Source of the DNA: Alligator mississippiensis
Taxonomy: Eukaryota > Chordata > Crocodylia > Alligatoridae
Direction of reading: 5' to 3'
Assembly: GCF_030867095.1 (NCBI RefSeq)
Contig: NC_081824.1
Coordinates: 168,586,933 to 168,650,932, forward strand
DNA length: 64,000 bases
How positions within the stretch are numbered: position 1 is the first letter of the stretch; each line of letters opens with the position of its first letter. Shown one piece after another: positions 44,201 to 55,287 of the stretch. The translations under genes were made by a program, and so were the position numbers. The notes below the pieces were generated by a model. It did not search any database. It was given only the letters and a program-made list of their open reading frames with translations, and was not told where the DNA came from.

Positions 44201-47200
44201 TCACTTGCAGGTGAGGTAATGGAGAGTGGGAAATAAAGGACTTCTTTACAAAGGGATATTACTGTGTAGTAAGCAAAGGTATGACTGGGCGTGTCTACAC
44301 GTGGCCGTATGGCACCGTTGTTACTGTGCCGTTGTTTAGTACTTCCTTTTGGAAGTACTAAAAGACAGTGCAGTAACAGCCTGGCGGCGCACGGTTATTT
44401 TTGGCTGCTATGTCACTGTAGCAACGTGCTATACTGAGGGAGCACATTGCTATGGTAACGTAGTGACGGCATTAATTTTTGCCAATGGATCCTACAGTTT
44501 GTGTAGCACATTAGCTACTCCTCACGGACTTCCTCTGTGGATGTTCTTAGAGTACAGCTTTTGTATGAGCTAGCTTCCAACATAGTGGAAAAAGCTACTT
44601 TGCACACTAGCTGTGTCTACATGAGATGCTGACTGTGCAGTACAAGTCCTAAATAACTACGCAGTAACTCGAGTTACTGTGCAGTAGCACTGGTGAACAC
44701 CTTTTTCATGACTACTACACAGTACCATTGTGTTACAGTTGTTTCCATGGGATGCTACTGCACAGTAGTATTGGACTACTGCGCAATCAGTCTCATGTAA
44801 ATGCACCCACTGAGTATCAACATAAGGAGCTGGTGTGGAGTAGGTGGTATGCTGGAAGTTCACACTGACTGACGACTATAATTTCCCTGTGTAATCGAGT
44901 GCTGTGTAATTTGTCCAAGATAACATCATAAATCAGAGGGAGAGCTTGAGCAGTGCTTTAGAGTCCTTGGCACCTAATCCTTTGTTCAGTCAACTAGGAT
45001 ACACTGCTCTTTAAATGTGTTAAGAATTTGTTCAACTGTGATTGTTCCCATCGTCTATGTACATTTATTGCCGTACTTACATATCGCATGCATCCACCCA
45101 AAAAGCCATCCCAAATTAGGGTGTGTGCGTTAAGTGAGGAGTCTGATTTCTGTGCTGGCATGGGGGCAATGAACTGGTTGTTGGGAGCTGTGCTCCCTTC
45201 TTAGAGGTATCACTTATCCTCACCCAATACTGCAGCAGTTGTGACAGGGTTAAATCTTGAGCTGTAGAGCTGTAAGGAGAGGAGGAGTAATACTGGGCCA
45301 TTAGGGGGCAGCAATAAGCTGCTTATTTCTCCATGGTTTACTGCTCTGGGGAAGCTCCTTGGCATGCCTGTACTTGTGCCTGAACCACAGCACATTGAGC
45401 CAAGTCAGAGCAGCCCCAGCTGGCAGGGGGCTATGGGGGATCAGCCTGCCAGGCCAGGGCTGCTCTGACCAGGCTCATTATGCTGCAGAGAGGCTGGCTG
45501 GGGCACGAAGGTGCTCCAGCATGGGGTTACCTGGCAGACAGTGAAGTACCCTCATGCCCCAACCAGCCCTGTCAGTGCCTACACGTGCTGCTGTGCACAA
45601 AAAAATTCTGCAGCAGGGTAGGACTTGTAAATGCCAGTTTATTAGTTTCATGCACCCTGATAGGGGCATGTGTAGGCGCTGAAACATTTACTGCACAGTT
45701 AATTAGTCAACTGTGCAGTAAGTGTCTTGTACACGTGTCCACTGAAGAGAAGACTCCATCCCTCCTGTGTGCAGCCAGCACTTGGCCATGGTGAGCCCAT
45801 GCTGTGGCAGGTAAGCATCTGGACAAATCTTTCTTTTTTCATTCTGCCTTCCCAATATAAGGTGCTTGGCTTACGTGGTGGGATGTAGAACGTGAGGGAG
45901 TATGGTGTATTGGCCACGTGGAGGTGTTACCTGCTGTGTCTGGCTTTGTAGCCTGGATGTGCAAGTAGCCAGACTCTCGTAGGATTTCATACACACTCTT
46001 TTCCAAGTATGGAAATAAGCGGCGGGAATCTTCCCTGGTCAGGCCTACAAGCCATGGTACATAGGCCCCAAGTATCAAAGACACCAGTCTCCCCAAACCG
46101 CTTGAGCTTATGAAGACCAAATTCAGGTGGAGTCCTTTCACTTGCCTGCAAACAACAATGTTAAGGAACATAATAAGCAGCAGCAATATTAGGTCGATGC
46201 TAATTAAGAACAAAAGGGATTCTGTTTCTGTGGCTTCTTTGGAAGTTAGAGATCTGCACTTGGCAGCAACACTGCACTGGGCCACACTGAACTTCCCAAA
46301 GATGTCTTTTTCACTGGAGGCAGCTCTTCAAGTACATATATTCCCAACTTTCTCATATGAACACGCCAGATGTAGACTAAGCCTGGTGCAGCTGATACAA
46401 ACACCATCGCTGCTGTACCAACAGGAGGATGCACGAATGGCAGCAGTCTTTGGCTCCCATTAGACTTGGCTGGCTCAGCTATCACTGTGGAGCCTTTCTG
46501 CCTTATACTAAGGCTCTGTAATAACCACCCCACTGTGTACTTGCTGAGAAGCCTATCCTAACCTACCCATGGCCATGAGGTTCCTTTTGAGGCTATCCTG
46601 GATGCCAAGTGGACTTCACACAGTCCTAAAATGCAGTGACTTGAGCTTCTTCAGGGCCTTTCCTCTTGATGTGGCCTGCTCAAGTCTAGGGAATGGAGTG
46701 CACACTTCACTACATCTCATTATCTAGCTTTTAAAACCATTTTCTAAGACCAACCTATTTCTCCTTTAGCAAGTATGTCCTAAGCCTGTCTTTTAGATAG
46801 GTAAGAGATTTATGCCTCAGACTACAGTTCAACTTCTTGACAGTTCCTCATCCATTTCTGAATTTCCTCACTTCCTTTCCTTCCTTATTTGGATTAGAGA
46901 TTAGAACCTGATTCTGCTTCAGGGCTGCTCTGGACCATAGAGTAGAGGGGTGGCAGTTCATACAGTTAGGACAAACCTGGGAGTGATCTTGAAGAAATTA
47001 GATGCTACTGAAATAGAAAAGGCTGAGAAAATAGTTGATATCAGTGAAGGGAGAATGACTAAATATGAATGCAAAAGAACTTGAGATGCACAGGAGGCAC
47101 ACAAATGGAATGGAAGAGGTAGGATATGGATAAAGAGCAAACCGGCCTGAAGGAGAAGAGTGCTAAACCAAACTGGAGTTGTAATACGTCTTGTGTATTA

Positions 47201-50200
47201 TCTGTTTGCTCTCCTGGTTTGCCGTTGCTGGTGTATGCTACATGGCTTTGGGGTGTAGACACAGCTCACATCTTGCTCTTGCTATGGCCAGCATATGCTT
47301 AAAAACAGTCCCCTAGTGTTTGGGTGCCAAATCTCATCTGCTCACAAGCCAAGCCACCTCAAGTTAATGGACATTTTTGAAAAAGGACATTCAGCAATTC
47401 TCAGCCAGGGTGAAGAAAATCCTGGGGTGCCATGGGTATTATGTGGCTCAGGAAGCATGTTCCTGCTCTATCTCAAGGGACTGTTTTGCCACCTGCTCTA
47501 GAATCCATACCACTGTCTAGCAAGGATCCAGAAGGATAAAGAGAAATATTGTCAAAATCCTCCTGACTTGTGCTCAACTTGAAGCTATAAAAATAGTCTC
47601 TGGGCCAGGGCTGCACAGCTCACTTGGCAGAAGTGTGAAGGCTGTTAGTGTCTATCAAATGAAGAAGATGGCAACTATCTGATTCTTTAATACAGGGATG
47701 CAGCTTGAAGAAGCTACAGCACGTATTATGTCATAATGCTCCATCAGAGTGGCCTGTCTGCTTGCTGAGATGGGTAATTACTAATCAGCATGGACCTCAC
47801 CTCTGTGGTTAAAGACTCCATGATTAGCAGCCACACTCTGATCACCACTGTTGCCTATGCGACTTTTTCATTCCAAGCACCCAAAAGTCAGGAAGCAAGG
47901 CTCTAAAGCCATGAGATTATTTAAAACAAACAAGCCAATAGATTTGGGGCTCTATTTCAATAGCCATCTGGTTTCTGAGTCATGAAGGTGAGAATGTTCC
48001 CTCTCACATTAAAATCCTGATCCTGAGTCATGAGAGTCCCAGGGCTGGGAAGCAAATTCTTAATGCTGTAGGATTCAGGAAGAGATTGACAGCACTATGT
48101 ACTGGGTGGTCACGGAGCTAGAACGCCCAGCTGTCCCTCCCCCTCCTTGTTAACTCACTCTGGCCTCTTGCTGTCCCACCCCGCTCCTTGTTAACTCACT
48201 TTGCTTGCATTTGAGCCATGTTTGTGGTGATCTGGGAGCCCCAATCTCCCCCCTGGACATAGAACTCCTTGAAGCCCAGCCTTTCCATCAGCTTGTGAAA
48301 TATCCGGGCAGCAGCCAGAGTGTCAAAGCCTGTGCATAAGGAGAAATGTTTTGTTACAAACCTGTTTTCTCTACATTGCCTTCTCCAGCCAGGAATCACT
48401 AATACTGAGGGGATGTGTTTGGGCCCTGAACAACACACAAGAACCCTTGTTCTTTCCCGTGGGTAGCTGCATGCAGTACATGGCTACTACTGTACCTACA
48501 TACTCGTAGGTGGCCAGGGAGCTGGTAATAAGTTAACCTATGGAAGTGATTCTCCAGCAGGGTGCTTTGAGGTCCTTTTAAGAGTGCTGTGGGGTGTTAT
48601 GCAATGTTAGCCCTGTTAAGCGTACAAACATGATTCATAAGATAAACACAGATTTCAAACAAGAACCCATAATGTCTGGACATAGACCAGAGGAAACCTA
48701 TCCTGGTCCAATTTATGCTGTTAGAGTTTTACCCTCATCTTTTCCAGGTTACTCCTGCACTCTGTTGGGTGAAGTTAGCCCAGTTTAGGAGGTTGTATCA
48801 TCTGTTTTCTACATTTTCACATGAGTGTGATGCTGATTACACTGATGTAAATGTTGTATTGGTCCAGGCCCTTTGTGTTCTGTTGAGTGATCCTGAGGCT
48901 AACACCTGACAATGGTGCTCCGTGTTACCCTTTGCTAATGAGAAGCATCAGGGAGGGATGCAGAAGCACTGTGGGAATCATGGGGAATGAGGAGGGTGAC
49001 TTGACTCCCTACTAACCCTGCAATCCAAATTTTCACAGCTGAGTCCAGAGTCTGGTGACCTCAGCCACGTGGACCTTTCCAATATCACTGCAAGGAGCAT
49101 CTGTCACAGACCAGCTAACTAAATATGTCTAGCAGATGGAGCTGACCCTTTATAACAAAGCAGCTGGCAGAACCTGGAGATGTAAAAGCCAAGAAATGAG
49201 ACTTCATTGGACTCACTGCAGTTTCCTCTGGGGTAAAAGACAGTGTGGGCACCAGGGAACTGGAAGGGAGGAGACAACATCTGCTTTACTCCTTAGCAGA
49301 GAGACAATAGGTCCCAGCTTGTATGTGCTGGTCTCTTGGATCAACATTGTTAGTAAATACTGTAGGCCTGCCTAGTGCTTTTTCACATGCAGTGCAAGAC
49401 ACAGACTTTGCTCTGTAGCCTTTTCACCTTGTTCTTCTGCTACAGTTCACCCAAATTCATTTTTCTCTGCATATCTCCATCCGCTCCCCTCAACATCCGC
49501 TCCCCTCAAATCCCTCCATTGGCTCTCACTCTCCTGCCCCAAGTTCATGTCCTTGGTCTTTCCCTTTAAGGCTCTGCCCAGTCTCCATCCCACCCCTGTT
49601 CTCTGCTCCTTTGGTTTCTTTCACTCATCCCTGCATCATCCTTCAGGCCATCATCTCAGTGTGCAAGAACCCTGCTGTTAACCCTCACCCAGCATTCTTC
49701 CTCATTTCTTCCAAAGGCCACTGGGAAATTACCTGTTCCTTGATGTGCCCCTGCTATTACAAGTACAGAGATTGAGCAAATTCATTTAGCTGAATTAGTT
49801 TGAAATCAGGCAGAGGGCAGGGTAGAGAGGCACTTTATAGACTAACTGAATCGGAGATGCATAAGCTTTTGTGGCCGTAGCTCACTTTATCAGATGCTAA
49901 TCGATCATAAAAGCTCATGCATTTCTGATTCAGTTAGATTATAAAGTGCTTCACTACCCTGCCTTCTGCCTAACTACAGATGTTGCCTTGCCTATGTTCT
50001 ATTGCACACCTGTCCCTCTGGGAAGGGATTTTGGTGTATTTTTATGCCACTGTACAGCACTGTTTTCACCCCTGTCCTGCATGAATAAGTATGTTGGTGC
50101 AGCGAGAGAAATGCTGACTCGGGGGGAATGGTTAATAAGCTATGGAGCCTTTCACCAGGGCAATGATTATCTGGCTCAAGGAACTGGGAACAGACACAAA

Positions 50201-53200
50201 GCCTTTCACTTTCAAGGCATTTAGTTTTTTGTGAAAAATGAGCTGAAAACTTGCCAGTGGCCCATGTTGACTATGTGAACACCATCATAGATACCTTCAG
50301 ATCCTCAAATTCATTAGTGAATTTATGGGATGAAATTCACTTCATTAAAGGAACAACTCCCAAAGTTCAGGAACAAGCCCATAGCCAGAGTGTTCCTGGG
50401 GTGTCTCTGAGGTAGCCTGGGATTCTAATGACTCTTCTCCTCCTGCTCATTACTCACCTCGTTGGTGAGGTGCCTCAGAGAAGCCATAACCAGGGATGGA
50501 CGGGCAGATGACCTCAAACACCACGTCCTCATTCAGGCCATGTCTGGCTGGGTCAGTGAGCAGCGGGATGATCTTATAGAACTCAAAGAAGGAGCCAGGC
50601 CAGCCATGCACCATTAGCAAAGGCCGGACTATCTGACCCCTGGGGACATGCAGGGGCTTCACGTGGATGAAGTGTATGTCGATCCCTGCCAGAAACCCAA
50701 GACAGGCTGGTTAATGTTACACATGCTTCTCAGATCCTGACCTGGACCCTAAAGGTGGAAGGCAAATTCTTAGCCAGTGTTTGCAGCAAAGCCATGCAGA
50801 AAGACCCATGGCAGAGGGAGGGAACTCCACAGTTGGAGCTGGGAGAGGATGCCACACATTGAGAGGGTTTATGTTAGCCCTCTTGAGGGTGAGTGATAAG
50901 GCTGCAGCCAATGAGGCTTAGATCCCAGCATGAAAAGGTCATCCTGACTTTGATGACGATGAGGGCTGTGAGCCTGGGGGGACAATGGATACCTCCTTTG
51001 CTATATCTAAGTACAATGCTGAGCTCTGCAATGGAAGAAGCTGCTAGGTATCAGGTTCTAGTACAGGGGTGGGCAGTTATTTTGGGCAGAAGGCAGCTTA
51101 CTGAGTTTTGGCAAGCCATCGAGGGCTGCATGATAGGCAACCCAGGGCAGATAAATATTAATTTTCTAAATTTTTTAGGGGCCCCGTGGGTTGGGTAGAA
51201 TGGCCTGGTGGGCCACATCCAGCCCCTGGGTTGCATTTTGCTCACTCCTGTTCTAGTGACTCCTTGTCTCAAAAGTGCCTTTCACAAAGGAAGGCAGATG
51301 GAGAAGAAGGGGTGAGGAGAATGGTGGGGGAGCACTATATAAAAGTGAGGAGAAAAAGAAACAGAGTGGGTAGCTTGTGAGTGAGGGGAAGGACACCTTG
51401 GGGAAATGAATGGAGCATTCAGAGGCTAAGGAGCCTCATGTACCTTCAATGGTAGTTTTGAAATGTGGATATTGGTTCAAAATTTCCACTTGTTTCTGCC
51501 AGTTAAACTGGTTCCTCCAGTAGGCAACAACTCGCCGCAGGTAGGTAGTATTGAATCCGTACTGGAAGGCAGCCCCCTCCAGTGGGGGTGTGTAGCGGGC
51601 CCTGTCCAGGCGCTCGTGCAGGTCCTGCAGAGGAAGAATTCTGTTGTGGGCCATAAGATACTGGCAGAATATATCACATGCCAGGTCTTCCAGCTGCTCT
51701 GCTTTCTATGCTATTATGTAATGGCCTAAAGGGCACTGTCTAGGCAGCCACATCACAGAGGACCTCCTGAATTATGAACCCAGTGAAAACGTGTATTACG
51801 TATATTACTGGTTAAAGCAGGGAATGGTTGGCAGGACCCCCTAGGTTCTATTCCTGGCTTGAATGCTGACAATACACAATCATGGGCAAACCATTTTCCC
51901 ATTCTGTGCCTAGGTTTCCTTCTCTGTGCAAAGAGGGAGGTATTTCACTGTCACCCACATTTCATCTTCTCTTTTTAACATGCTGCTGGATTCAGAACAT
52001 GCTTACACCCTGATGGCAGTGTACCTCAGCTGTGACATTACTAACATGCCCTGCCTCACCCCAATCCCCCTTGGACGCTCCAAACCTGGAAGCATACTGG
52101 GCAAGATGCTGTGTGTCCTTCTGTGACTACTCTGTCTCCAACATGCTTTTCAGCAGCTGCTGGGAATGAGCCCAGGTCAGTCCCATCAGTGTATTTCCAG
52201 GTTTGGAGCATGTGGGTGAGTCAGGGGGTGAGATGTACTCATGGCTATCCCAGATGAGACATACTGCTGCCCTAGTGGAGATGCACCTTAAGGAAAACGT
52301 AGGCCTCTCTGTGCATAGTGCACAAGGGGCATGGAAGCCCAGATTGCCTGAATCTGAATGCCTCGCTGCTGCTCTGGAGGGACAGCCCCTAACAGCAGAA
52401 AGCTAAGGCCAGCCTCTGGGGCCCAATACGCAATTACTGTCTCTGCTTAGGCTGTGAGCAATGGAGATAATGGGTGGCAGATGAAGAGTGGTTTTGTGAT
52501 CTGGTCACACAAGCTGCCCACTCACAGCAAATGATAACAGCTTTTAGTCACTACTGGCTGGGATGAGTGGAAATGGTGACCAAAGAGGTGAAAGTCTCTG
52601 AAGCTCAACCCCAGTTACCTGAGCTGTTCTTTACTAGAGAATTAGATTTAGGGTCAGGTATGGACTGTACTTTCTTTTTCCCAGTTCTGCTGACTGTTGG
52701 TCCTGACTTATACCACCCACTGCTATTCCGGTGCCAGGATTCTAAATTTAGCCCTACAGCTGCCTTCAATCCTGACCTACAGTTCTCACTGCTGTTCCCA
52801 AAACCTTGCATGCAACTGCCGCTTAGTGTACCTCAGGCTTCACCACCAATCCCTTCTATTTCAGGTTTGAGCCTCTCAGCAGCTTCTCTCTCAGGTTGCA
52901 TGGGGATGTTGTGATCTTGATAAACCACCACTAGCCTGCGATCCAGGTAACTCAGTCAATTTGTGATCCAGTATGGACTGGAACTCGTTTCTTTTTCCAG
53001 CCCAGTATTCCTGTATGCATTGGGATGTCAGCCTCAAGCAGACAGATGGATGGACTGATCAGCAATACACCTCTGATTTCTAGGCCCCCAAGCTCCTTCT
53101 CCTTGGATACCTTTCCCAGGTCCCTATATCCCAGCCCTGATACCTGGATTTCCCTGTCTGAGGTTTCAATTCGGAAAGGTCGGATGCTCTCATCTTCTTT

Positions 53201-53351
53201 TTCTTTTGGGGGCCTCTCGCCTGAACCCCACCATCCATCTCCCACCTCTAAGGTCTTGATTTTCTGTCGAGACAGGAGCCAACAAGTCAGGAGCCCTCCA
53301 GCTCCCAGGGCTGTGGATACCACAATCGCACTCTGGGGATATTCAAAGGAC
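41268..53351 (-). CDS. EPHX1: Microsomal epoxide hydrolase-like, 8 coding exons visible
   Basis: ER-anchored alpha/beta hydrolase that opens epoxides to trans-diols. Exons (minus): 53351-53144, 51624-51444, 50685-50458, 48329-48200, 46145-45931, 43687-43579, 43244-43119, 41469-41268. All are GT/AG and phases agree; 465 residues are visible against 455 in human. An N-terminal hydrophobic anchor ([20 protein letters not shown]) is followed by DGWWG and [12 protein letters not shown] (EHN domain), oxyanion-hole HGWPGS, nucleophile D234 in QGGDWGS, lid tyrosines in RESGYLHIQ and MRFYKEN, catalytic acid E414 in VFPQE, and H441 in [10 protein letters not shown] (numbering from the first visible residue). 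The full charge relay is intact. The first exon shown opens with a splice acceptor and phase-1 base and has no ATG, so the initiator lies in an upstream exon not located. It may be a paralogue; the symbol marks the family. Confidence 0.92.
41766..42121 (+). mobile_element. hAT-like element with perfect GCCTAGAG duplication
   Basis: 356 bp in the last EPHX1-like intron. The left end CAAGGGTGTTCAAACTGGCC and right end GGGTAAAAATCACTACTG are diverged inverted ends. Flanking octamers are identical, GCCTAGAG (41758-41765 and 42122-42129). Confidence 0.7.
43089..43114. repeat. TTTA microsatellite next to an EPHX1-like splice donor
   Basis: Five or more TTTA units. On the minus strand the donor reads GTAAAAAATAAATAAATA, so the repeat begins about 6 nt inside the intron following exon 43244-43119. 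Confidence 0.85.
44291..44600. repeat. MITE, left end GTGTCTACACGTGGCC
   Basis: Left terminus as in the family defined by 44613-44806, with interior 'ttactgtgccgttgtttagt'. The matching right end was not found, so the copy is probably truncated by its neighbour. Confidence 0.5.
44613..44806. repeat. MITE with ~30-bp inverted ends
   Basis: The left end GTGTCTACATGAGATGCTGA pairs with the right end, read on minus, GTGCATTTACATGAGACTGA; pairing extends over about 30 bp. The interior contains the palindrome CAGTAACTCGAGTTACTG and repeated 'actgcacagtagta' words. Best-preserved member of the family. Confidence 0.7.
45575..45742. repeat. MITE with GTGCCTACACGTG ends
   Basis: Left end GTGCCTACACGTGCTGC; right end, on minus, GTGGACACGTGTACAAG. 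The interior 'tactgcacagttaattagtc' matches words in the 1199-1376 copy. Confidence 0.6.
48546..48690 (+). mobile_element. hAT-like fragment (family of 2407-2675)
   Basis: Begins 'gtgattctccagcagggtgc' and shares 'gattcataagataaacacag' and 'tttcaaacaagaacccat' with the copies at 12201 and 2407. The right end is missing, so it is a truncated copy in the 48.3-50.5 kb intron of the EPHX1-like gene. Confidence 0.6.
49809..49970. repeat. Fold-back element, 162 bp
   Basis: Outer arms GGCAGAGGGCAGGGTAGAGA and TACCCTGCCTTCTGCC, with inner parts CACTTTATAGACTAACTGAA and GATTCAGTTAGATTATAAAG, pair over about 65 bp around a 30-bp centre 'gtggccgtagctcactttat'. Resembles the element at 32733-32904 in architecture; no flanking duplication seen. 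Confidence 0.65.
51064..51250 (+). mobile_element. Short hAT-like element
   Basis: 187 bp with left end CAGGGGTGGGCAGTTATTTT and right end GCATTTTGCTCACTCCTG. Flanking octamers TTCTAGTA (51056-51063) and TTCTAGTG (51251-51258), one mismatch. Ends resemble the 15066-15570 element. Confidence 0.7.
51840..51955 (+). repeat. MIR SINE, forward
   Basis: 'tctattcctggcttgaatgc', 'atcatgggcaaaccattttc', 'ctgtgcctaggtttccttct' and 'ctgtgcaaagagggaggtat' follow the MIR consensus order closely. In the intron between the first two visible EPHX1-like exons. Confidence 0.7.
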
Positions 53352-53424
53352 CTAGAAAGAGACAAAGGTATCACATTTAGTCACCAAAGATTCAGGACAC
53401 TAGACTACTCCAGTGCCTTCAGAA

Positions 53425-54245
53425 CAGTGATATCCAAACTTTTGTCCCCATGGGCAAGGTAACTGGTGTCAAGCTGGTCTACGAGCTGGATCTCATGTGG
53501 GGTCAGTACATGAGGTTGGGTTCCAACCACCCAGATCTTCCCTTGCACCATCTGGATCCAGATCCAGCCCTGCACTCAGGGTTTGAATTATGGGGGAGCT
53601 TGGGTGGGAGGGCTGAGCCCCTCCATAAGGGATGAGAGCCCCCCATAAGAAACAAGAGCCCCGCTGTGGGCCGGTCAGCACCCCTTCCCTCCTTCTCAAC
53701 AGCCCGGAGGCCATGTGCCATGGTACACAGTCCCTGGCCCACCCTGTGTCTTTCTAAGCAGCCCAGGTGGTGGTGGTGGTGGCTCCTCCTGGTTGCCGCT
53801 GCTGCTGGCCCCAGCCCTGTAGTACTGGCGGGGACTCATGCACACAGCCCCGATCCTGATGAATATTTTTTGCAGACCCCCACAAGAGTTTAAGTGTAAT
53901 TTGAACCCTGCCTGTACTGCCCAGATCTGGCCTCGTGCCACTCAGTTTGGGACCTGTGTGCCCAGATCTTGCCTCACGCTGCCCAGATTAGTCTCTGCAT
54001 GCACAGATTCCACTTTGCACCACTTTCCATCACTGTGACCCATGTGTCTAGTCTAGTGTGCAGGGCCACACTGTCTGCCTATAGGGCTCTCCAGGTGTGT
54101 GGAAATTTGGTAGCTGGGGAGTAGCAATTAATGCTGACATCGTTCCCCTATCAACAATTTTTTGGCCCCATGAGGAGCCTTACAGGCCAGACAACACAAT
54201 ACTGAGAGCTGGATCTAGCCCATGGGCTTGGGGTTGAGCACCCTT
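53425..54245 (+). mobile_element. Probable hAT-like element with TGG run
   Basis: Left end CAGTGATATCCAAACTTTTG and right end GGGGTTGAGCACCCTT, with 'gctggatctagcccatgggc' near the right end as in related copies. The interior carries a (TGG)n stretch near 53770. No convincing octamer duplication, so the boundaries are approximate. It lies just upstream of the first visible EPHX1-like exon. Confidence 0.45.
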
Positions 54246-54279
54246 CCTACACCCATACAGCATGGGTTTGGGAGGTAAT

Positions 54280-55131
54280 GTACACTCATGAAGCCAACGA
54301 GGGTTATAGATTTCTAGCACCTTTGAAGATCGAGCTCAAGACTGTATCCCCAGTTTGGGGATACAGAACTTGGGGTACACAAGATAAATGGCTACATACA
54401 AAAAAGGCCAAAGTATTTAATGTCTTTTTTACTTCAGCCTTCACAAATAGGGGCAGCTACCACATGACTACAGTTGTTAGCAGCAATGATAAGGGAGGAG
54501 ACAAACAACTTAGAATAGTGGAAGAACAGGTTAGGGATTATTTAAGAAAGTAGATCCTTTCAAGTCAGCAAAGCCTGATGGGACATACCCTAGAGTACTG
54601 AAGGAATAAGATGAAATAATTTCATAGCCATTGGCTATCCTTTTTGAGAACTTGTGGAGGATGAGTGAGGTCCCAGATGGTTGGAAAAGGGTAAGCATAG
54701 TACCCATCTTTAAGAAAGGGGAATTACAGACCAGCCAGCCTAACCTCCACTTTGGAGGAATGTCTAAAGAACTAGATTTATCTAGTCTGAAGAAGAGAAA
54801 ACTGAAGAGACATCTGATAGCCATCTTCCAATACCTGAAGGGTGATTATAGAGAGGATGGCAATAGGCTTTTCTCTGTAGTTACAGGGGACAGGACTAGA
54901 AGCAACAGCTTCAAGCTGCAGCAGGGGAAATGTAAATTGGAGATTAAGAGGAACTTTATGACTATGATACTGGTTAAGCACTGGAACAGGCTATGCAGAG
55001 AAGCTGTGGAGTCTCCATCCCTGGAAATTTTCAAGAGCAGGTTAGGCAGATGGTCTGTCTTGCCTTGAGCCAGGGGCTGAACTAGATAATGTCGTGATAG
55101 CACTTCCAGCCCTATTTTCCTTTGATCCTAT
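54280..55131 (+). mobile_element. CR1 LINE with internal deletion
   Basis: 54400-54760 encodes fragments of the CR1 reverse transcriptase region (SEVPDGWKRVSIVPIFKKGE), and 54760-55131 is the 3' tail (KRKLKRHLIAIFQYLKGDYR, then 'gctgaactagataatgtcgt' and a final 'gatcctatga'). The middle of the RT domain is missing at the join. The 3' tail belongs to an older subfamily than the copies at 22.3 and 58.1 kb. Confidence 0.75.
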
Positions 55132-55244
55132 GACCTGCCTATGTTGGTTTAAGAGTCAGGTTAGGTTGCTGTCAGATTAGGAACAGAAGCCCCAAGTTTA
55201 CCCTGGATTTAAAATGACCCCCAATAATTAGATTCTATAAATGG

Positions 55245-55287
55245 ACAATTTATAAAATTTGTTATAATCTAATTATTGGAGGATCAT
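55245..55287. repeat. Small palindrome CCAATAATTAGATT
   Basis: CCAATAATTAGATT and AATCTAATTATTGG form perfect 14-bp arms around an AT-rich ~27-bp spacer. Approximate span. Probably the end or core of an unnamed fold-back element. Confidence 0.5.

Larger units (their letters stand above)
44185..44990 (-). repeat. MIR SINE split by a MITE cluster
   Basis: 44185-44275 resembles one MIR half in reverse ('gtattacccatcacttgcag', 'gtgaggtaatggagag') and 44895-44990 the other half ('taatttgtccaagataacat', 'aaatcagagggagagcttga', 'ttagagtccttggcacctaa'). The intervening ~610 bp is MITE sequence, consistent with insertion into an older SINE. Confidence 0.45.

Noticed and set aside
53351-53374. Start of the EPHX1-like protein at an in-frame GTG in the intron
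   Set aside because: The eight codons before SFEY run through a polypyrimidine tract ending in TAG, i.e. a splice acceptor, so they are intronic.
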